From positions 98,769,441-98,833,440 of the forward strand of contig OX375874.1 of assembly GCA_947359465.1 (NCBI GenBank): a stretch of 64,000 nucleotides of DNA, given 5' to 3'. Below are positions 59,454 through 64,000 of the stretch, piece by piece (position 1 is the stretch's first letter; every line of letters starts with the position of its first letter). The notes under the pieces are model-generated. The model was not told where the DNA came from and searched no databases. It saw nothing but the letters and a program-made list of their open reading frames with translations. A program made the position numbers and the translations under genes. Source of the DNA: Metellina segmentata. Taxonomy: Eukaryota > Arthropoda > Arachnida > Araneae > Tetragnathidae.

Positions 59454-62236
59454 ATGGATAAAGGACAAAAGTGTTGCGTACCTGGTTTTACTTCTAATTA
59501 TAATAATACAGATACATATATCTCGTCGTTCACTTTCCCAAAGGATGAATCCAGAAAAAGCCAGTGGCTCAAATGTATTAACACAGCAGATTTTGTTCCT
59601 AGTATAACTGCTGTTGTGTTCATAAAGCATTTTAGTTCAAAATTTATTGTCACTGAAGACCGTGCAATTACAGCTGATGGTAGTGAGTTAGTGATTTCTA
59701 CAAAAATTCCGAAGCTAACAAAGAATGCATATCCATTAATATTTCAAAACCCTCTTACCTTTCCCATGAGCCATCTAGTAGTAGAATAACTTTAACTGAA
59801 CGATTGAATGGCCATAAAAGAGCGAGAAGAAAGAAAGTTTGCGCAATGGTGTTCAAATAACACTATTGCTTCATTTGAAAATTTTCTGGATAGATATGCT
59901 AAAAAACTTGGTCATGAACGGCAAAGCATAAAACAGAACATTTTATCTTACGTTACAGGCTCGACTTTAACCAGTATCCTAGCATATTTGTTTCAATGAA
60001 AATTTGAAAGGATTTACAATTGAAACTTCGCATGAGTTGTTGTTGTTGAAGACCAAATCTTTCCAGTTTATAATGGGAAAAGACAATAAATGTGATCTCG
60101 GGACAAATTTTGAGTGTTTGTTGAGTTGATTAGCTGGGGTAGACCAAATAATGTTTCAAATAAGGAGAACGTAGAAAAGGCCATAAATTTAATTAAAGAA
60201 TCATGTTCTCAGCAAGAAGATAGCAATGTGGCTTTGCATTTAAATATAATGATTGAACAATTAATTTTAACATTGTCTTCAAAGCATGTATATACCGAGT
60301 TTTTTCTTCTGTCAGCTAAATTTTATTTTTGTTATCCTGCAGCTTACAGTTTCATCCGGAATTCTAAAATTTTGACTTTTCCCTCATCCTGTACACTTAA
60401 AACAATTATAAAATGCTTTGAAAGGCAATAGTAGTGTCTCAAACAATAATCATATTCTGTATCTTCAAAAAAAGAGTGAATTGTTATCCCCCATGAAAAA
60501 CTAATTTACCTTCTTTTAGACGAAATTATGTCATTTCTAGTTTGACACTTAAAGGAGGGAAAATGCTAGGAAAAGCAGAAAATATAAGCCAGAAAGACAC
60601 GCTTGGTGTTGCCACTCATCCGTAAAGAAACTTCCATGTAATTCCTACAAAAAAAAACCTCCATTCCTGGAAAATAGAAATTAAGTAATAGAAGTAGGAA
60701 TCCTACATCTCAACTTGACTCCACATAACATCACATCAAAATCTCAGAAAAAGTCCCAAACTGAAACCAAAATTAACAGCACCGCCTCTTGCCACTCCAC
60801 AATAGATAAACTATAAAAACCTGAAACCAAAAGTAACAACTCAACTCCACTCGACCATAATGTTTTCACTTAGCAGCAGGACCCATACACCTCAACGCGA
60901 CATTCAATATTTCCTATTTTTGCGATGACGTCACTAAACCACGCCTCTTTTTATGACGTCACTTCCGTTTCTCAAAGCGCGCTACCTACTATTTTTGAAA
61001 TAAAATAATTTAGTAGCCTTAGTTCCCATAAGAAATCAAATAGCTGATGATCTTTATTTCCATACCATTAAAGTTTTGAAACTATTCAATGACTGTAATT
61101 AATTACAGTGTTTTATGTTTGATTTCGGACAATAATAGAAATAATCGAAATATGTTTAGTAAGATGTTCCAAGGAAAACCTAATTAGTTGTATTCCAAAT
61201 TCAGTACAACCTGAGAACAAATTATTATTTTTATTTGATACGGACCACTTAATTAAATCAGTAATAAATTATAGGTTTAATGAAAAAACACCTGGACAAG
61301 TTTTGCATTTTCCTTCACCTGATAGCCATTTTAAAATATCTTCTGCTAAACTTCAAGATCTCAAAGACATTTATGAATCTGAAAACTCTGATTTTCTAAA
61401 GATAGCACCAAAATTACCGCAGAAAGTTTTATACCCCACAACTTTTGAAAGACAAAATGTGTTACTGGCCCTTGAATATATTTCATGAAACAAAAAGTGC
61501 TGATCTAGCTCTTGGAACGGAAGAGAAAGTTTAAGATAACAGGGGAATTAAGGAATTCATTGATCATTTTTTCAAAATGTTGGAACATAGTTAATGTAAA
61601 ATATTCTAGGAAAGGGGTAAGAGACTTACTTATAAATCTTTTTTGTGATCCAATTAGAAGTGAAGATAAGATGAGTACGACATTTTTGAAAAGATTATAT
61701 GATTGACTTGTTTCCTGGAACAACATTAAGTCATTACCTTTAAATGAAAACAAAGAACTAGGATTACCAGGAAAGAGTGATAAATTCTCGAAGGAAACAC
61801 ATTTTGTCCTTCAGCTCACAACAAAATCATTAATAGAAATGGTAAATCATGTTTTCAAAGTGCATACACCAGAATACATTTTATTTGGAAAATTAAATTC
61901 CAGACAGATAGTCTGGAGGCAAGATTTGAGCAATATCGACAAATGTTTGAGGGAAATTATAATGTTTCATGCTTACAAATATTTGAATCGGAAAGCAAGC
62001 TAAAAATCTTAAACTGGATCAATTTTCATTCAGAGAAAAAAGTAGCATTTCAAATAAAATCTTCAGAAGTCTTTGAAACAATTGCAGAAATCTCAGATGA
62101 TTTTGAAATTGATGAAAAGCTATATGAAGTTTATGACACTCATACTGATATAGAAATATCATCAGAGGAAATTCCAGCATTTATATGTGTATCAGGATAT
62201 GTTTGCAAGCAAGTTAGCAATAAAACTAGGTTGTGA
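59454..62236 (+). pseudogene. THAP-domain P-element-like transposase pseudogene
   Basis: ATG 59454 starts a THAP zinc-finger domain: MDKGQKCCVPGFTSNYNNTD, FTFPKDESRKSQWLK, ADFVPS, IKHF. Two of the four zinc ligands are replaced: Phe at residue 12 (normally Cys) and Phe before IKHF (normally Cys). After a stop come FAQWCSNNTIASFENFLDRY (59838 onward), SFIRNSKILTFPSSCTLKTI (60354), KLIYLLLDEI then LTLKGGKMLGKAENISQKDT (RNase H-like region, 60495-60600), ISDNNRNNRNMFSKM (61125), FLFDTDHLIKSVINYRF (61230), and the C-terminal EARFEQYRQMFEGNYNVS, LQIFESESKLKIL (61918-62010) and AFICVSGYVCKQ. At least six frame breaks; not functional. Confidence 0.82.
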
Positions 62237-62772
62237 AATTTTAAATCAAAGTTATCACTATATATATATACAAAAAATGTAGAATATGAAACGGACACTG
62301 TTTGCAAATATGTATCACTTCTGGTTTAAAATGGACCACTGAATGTGCTCTGGAAATACTTGAAGGAACTATCCAAATATTTAGAAATGATTTGAAAAAA
62401 ATTTGAAGACAAATTCTTAAAAGCAAAGAATTAAAAGTAGCTGTTAGAATACCTGGTGCTTGATAAAATGGAATTGACATGTTCCATTCCAGATGTCTCA
62501 TGTGTCAGTACAATTGTATGGTCAAATTTTAAGCAATGTATTTCTGTTTCAGCTTATTTTTAAGCAATTACACAAAAATTTAAAATAACCAATTTAAAGC
62601 TAAATGTTTGAAACGAAAATTAACAACATTAACTGATTAAACATTTAGCAGTAGAAGAAAATATGCCTATTGGGGAACCCGCCTTCAAAATTTAAAAAAA
62701 GGCGTAGAACATCCTCAAAAAGTAGCCCTAGGTTGTTGTGTAAAGCTGTTTCAAGTATTAAATTTTTAATAA

Positions 62773-62777
<5 letters not shown>

Positions 62778-62828
<51 letters not shown>
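62778..62828. repeat. (AT)n microsatellite, 51 bp
   Basis: Simple AT repeat within the 3' part of the P-like element. Confidence 0.97.
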
Positions 62829-62831
<3 letters not shown>

Positions 62832-63278
62832 TTCACAGTTCATAATGCTGATAGAAATTTATAAAAATTAAATTTAAATTCAGGTTTTCTTTTTCCCTCA
62901 AGGGAAAGGGAAGTTCTGTATTTTCTCTTAAATGTTTCTGAAACTATTTTTTCTCGTTGTGACTGCTGAAATAACCAAACACTAGTTAAATCCTTTGCCA
63001 AAATCAAAACACATGCTTTCACTTAATTCAAATTTAAAACGATTGGTCTAAAGTTTATAAGATATAAGTTGTTACGCACGTTTCTTGTCAATGTGCAACG
63101 TGGGTTATTTTTTCACACAATGCTTTTGTTACTAGCACTTTTTCAACTTTAAAAACTCACTCAGTAATGAGTACCTGCCGTAAGTTGTATCAGCATCTTA
63201 ACTGCGGAGAGGCTGCCGACTCTGACATCACAAATCAAACCTTCAGGCGTGATAGTAGGTTTCGCGCACGGCCTCGCC

Positions 63279-64000
63279 ATAAAATATTTCGATGATACAT
63301 GGAAAATTAATGAGCTTGAACTGATCAATCTGCAAATTTATAAAATTTCTTTCATCGCGCCTATGCAAAAACTTTATAATTACTTAATCTGTTAAAGCCG
63401 AACTTTATCCAAAGGATTTTTTGTAAAACAGTCTCTGCAAATTTCCTAACAATCCAAAAACTACCAAAATATATTTTAAAAGTCTACTGTCCACTTAGAA
63501 AATAGCGACTGTAAGAGATAATTAGGATAATACTTATAGATCCAAGCATACCATCGAAATGTAGCCCATGAAATGTTACCAACGATTAAACCCAGTCTTT
63601 TCAAATCAAGTCGTTTCAAATCAAATCGTTTAAAAAAGCCGTTAGAAAGGTTTTATGTAATGTACTCACATATTTTATTTTGCTACATCGAAATCCAAAT
63701 GTGCTCAAGTATGTCCCAGTCTGTAATGAACTCTCAATTCCACCGCCTAAAATTACAGATAAAAATCGGGAACATTCGAGTTCAAATACTCCCGGAACGT
63801 TTCCAAAACGAACTTTTCCCAAAAGAAAGTTCCATGACAAGTATTTTGTTCCACACATCCCGATCTCCATTAAGTAAGTTATCCCACCACAAAACAAACA
63901 CCACTACACAGAGAAATAGCGGTAAAAGCGTCCATTTTTTACCGCCGTCTGATTCTACGCTCCCCCAATGAGAACGCCAATCTATTACATAATCCATTCC
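63279..64000. other. Gene-free stretch to window end
   Basis: Open frames on both strands (plus 63573-63971, minus 63616-63897) overlap antisense and show no domain. I regard them as chance. Confidence 0.45.

Larger units (their letters stand above)
58828..63278 (+). mobile_element. P-type (THAP) DNA transposon, decayed, 4451 bp
   Basis: Inverted termini GGCGAGGCCGTGCACGAAA (58828) and GGCGAGGCCGTGCGCGAAA (right, complementary strand). The similarity extends inward for ~85 bp, including TATCAGGCC/TATCACGCC and TGACGTCA/TGATGTCA words. No clear 8-bp target duplication remains. The interior holds one plus-strand transposase pseudogene. About 390 bp at 60620-61010 match no part of it and may be a later insertion. 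Confidence 0.8.

Noticed and set aside
63573..63971. 132-codon ORF at the right edge
   Set aside because: Overlapped antisense by a 93-codon frame, no recognisable motif, no splice or promoter evidence.

Overview
This is an AT-rich eukaryotic window, almost certainly from an arthropod, and a chelicerate such as a spider is plausible. The signs are a BEL/Pao retrotransposon, mariner and Tc1 elements of arthropod type, a THAP-domain P-like element, short Helitrons ending in GC-rich hairpins, tRNA-headed SINEs and many simple arrays. The species cannot be fixed from the sequence. I find no host protein-coding gene, rRNA gene or intact tRNA gene that I would defend. The window reads as intergenic or long-intron DNA built from layered transposon insertions and tandem arrays.

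Layout. 0-2.6 kb: a ~283-bp tandem repeat split by a Helitron (485-1128) and a TTAA-flanked element (1147-2410). 3.9-5.0 kb: an unrecognised ~1.05-kb dispersed element with a short ORF; its inverted partner is at 51.7-53.6 kb, where it is itself split by a Helitron (52027-52871). 5.9-6.7 kb: 210-bp repeats. 8.8-9.4 kb: Tc1 relic. 9.65-12.64 kb: two paralogous copies of one element, the second carrying about eleven ~149-bp satellite units. 14.6-14.9 kb: mariner relic. 16.65-17.56 kb: five almost identical 182-bp units. 19.4-20.4 kb: SINE cluster. 21.5-30.4 kb: palindromic minisatellite elements, a 112-bp AT run, a degenerate direct duplication, a TAA-flanked MITE and a mariner element. 31.4-33.4 kb: ~330-bp repeats.

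34.8-39.2 kb is the best resolved nest. A SINE is split by a hAT element with a perfect 8-bp target duplication. The hAT element is split by a 3.48-kb element whose inverted repeats begin GGGTCATTCCACG. That inner element encodes a ~508-residue DDE-like protein with two in-frame stops, which I cannot place in a named transposase superfamily.

42.0-47.9 kb: a complete BEL/Pao LTR retrotransposon with identical 151-bp LTRs, a 5-bp duplication and a broken gag-pol. Next to it are a Tc1-type element (47.9-49.5 kb) and a TA-flanked MITE (49.6-49.8 kb). All three were inserted into a family of diverged ~0.5-0.9-kb repeats (41.4-42.0 and 50.0-51.6 kb) that share an exon-like minus-strand segment. 55.1-55.8 kb: PIF/Harbinger remnant. 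57.9-58.8 kb: an IS630/Tc1-type transposase tail and a Gypsy pol relic. 58.8-63.3 kb: a decayed P-type element with a THAP domain.

No multi-gene host pathway is visible. The relationships between parts are insertion order, shared terminal repeats and array expansion. The strongest leads are the GGGTCATTCCACG element, the GACGAGATATCTCGTC palindrome family at six loci, the 149-bp array growing inside a defined element, and the conserved short ORF carried by the inverted 1.05-kb pair.
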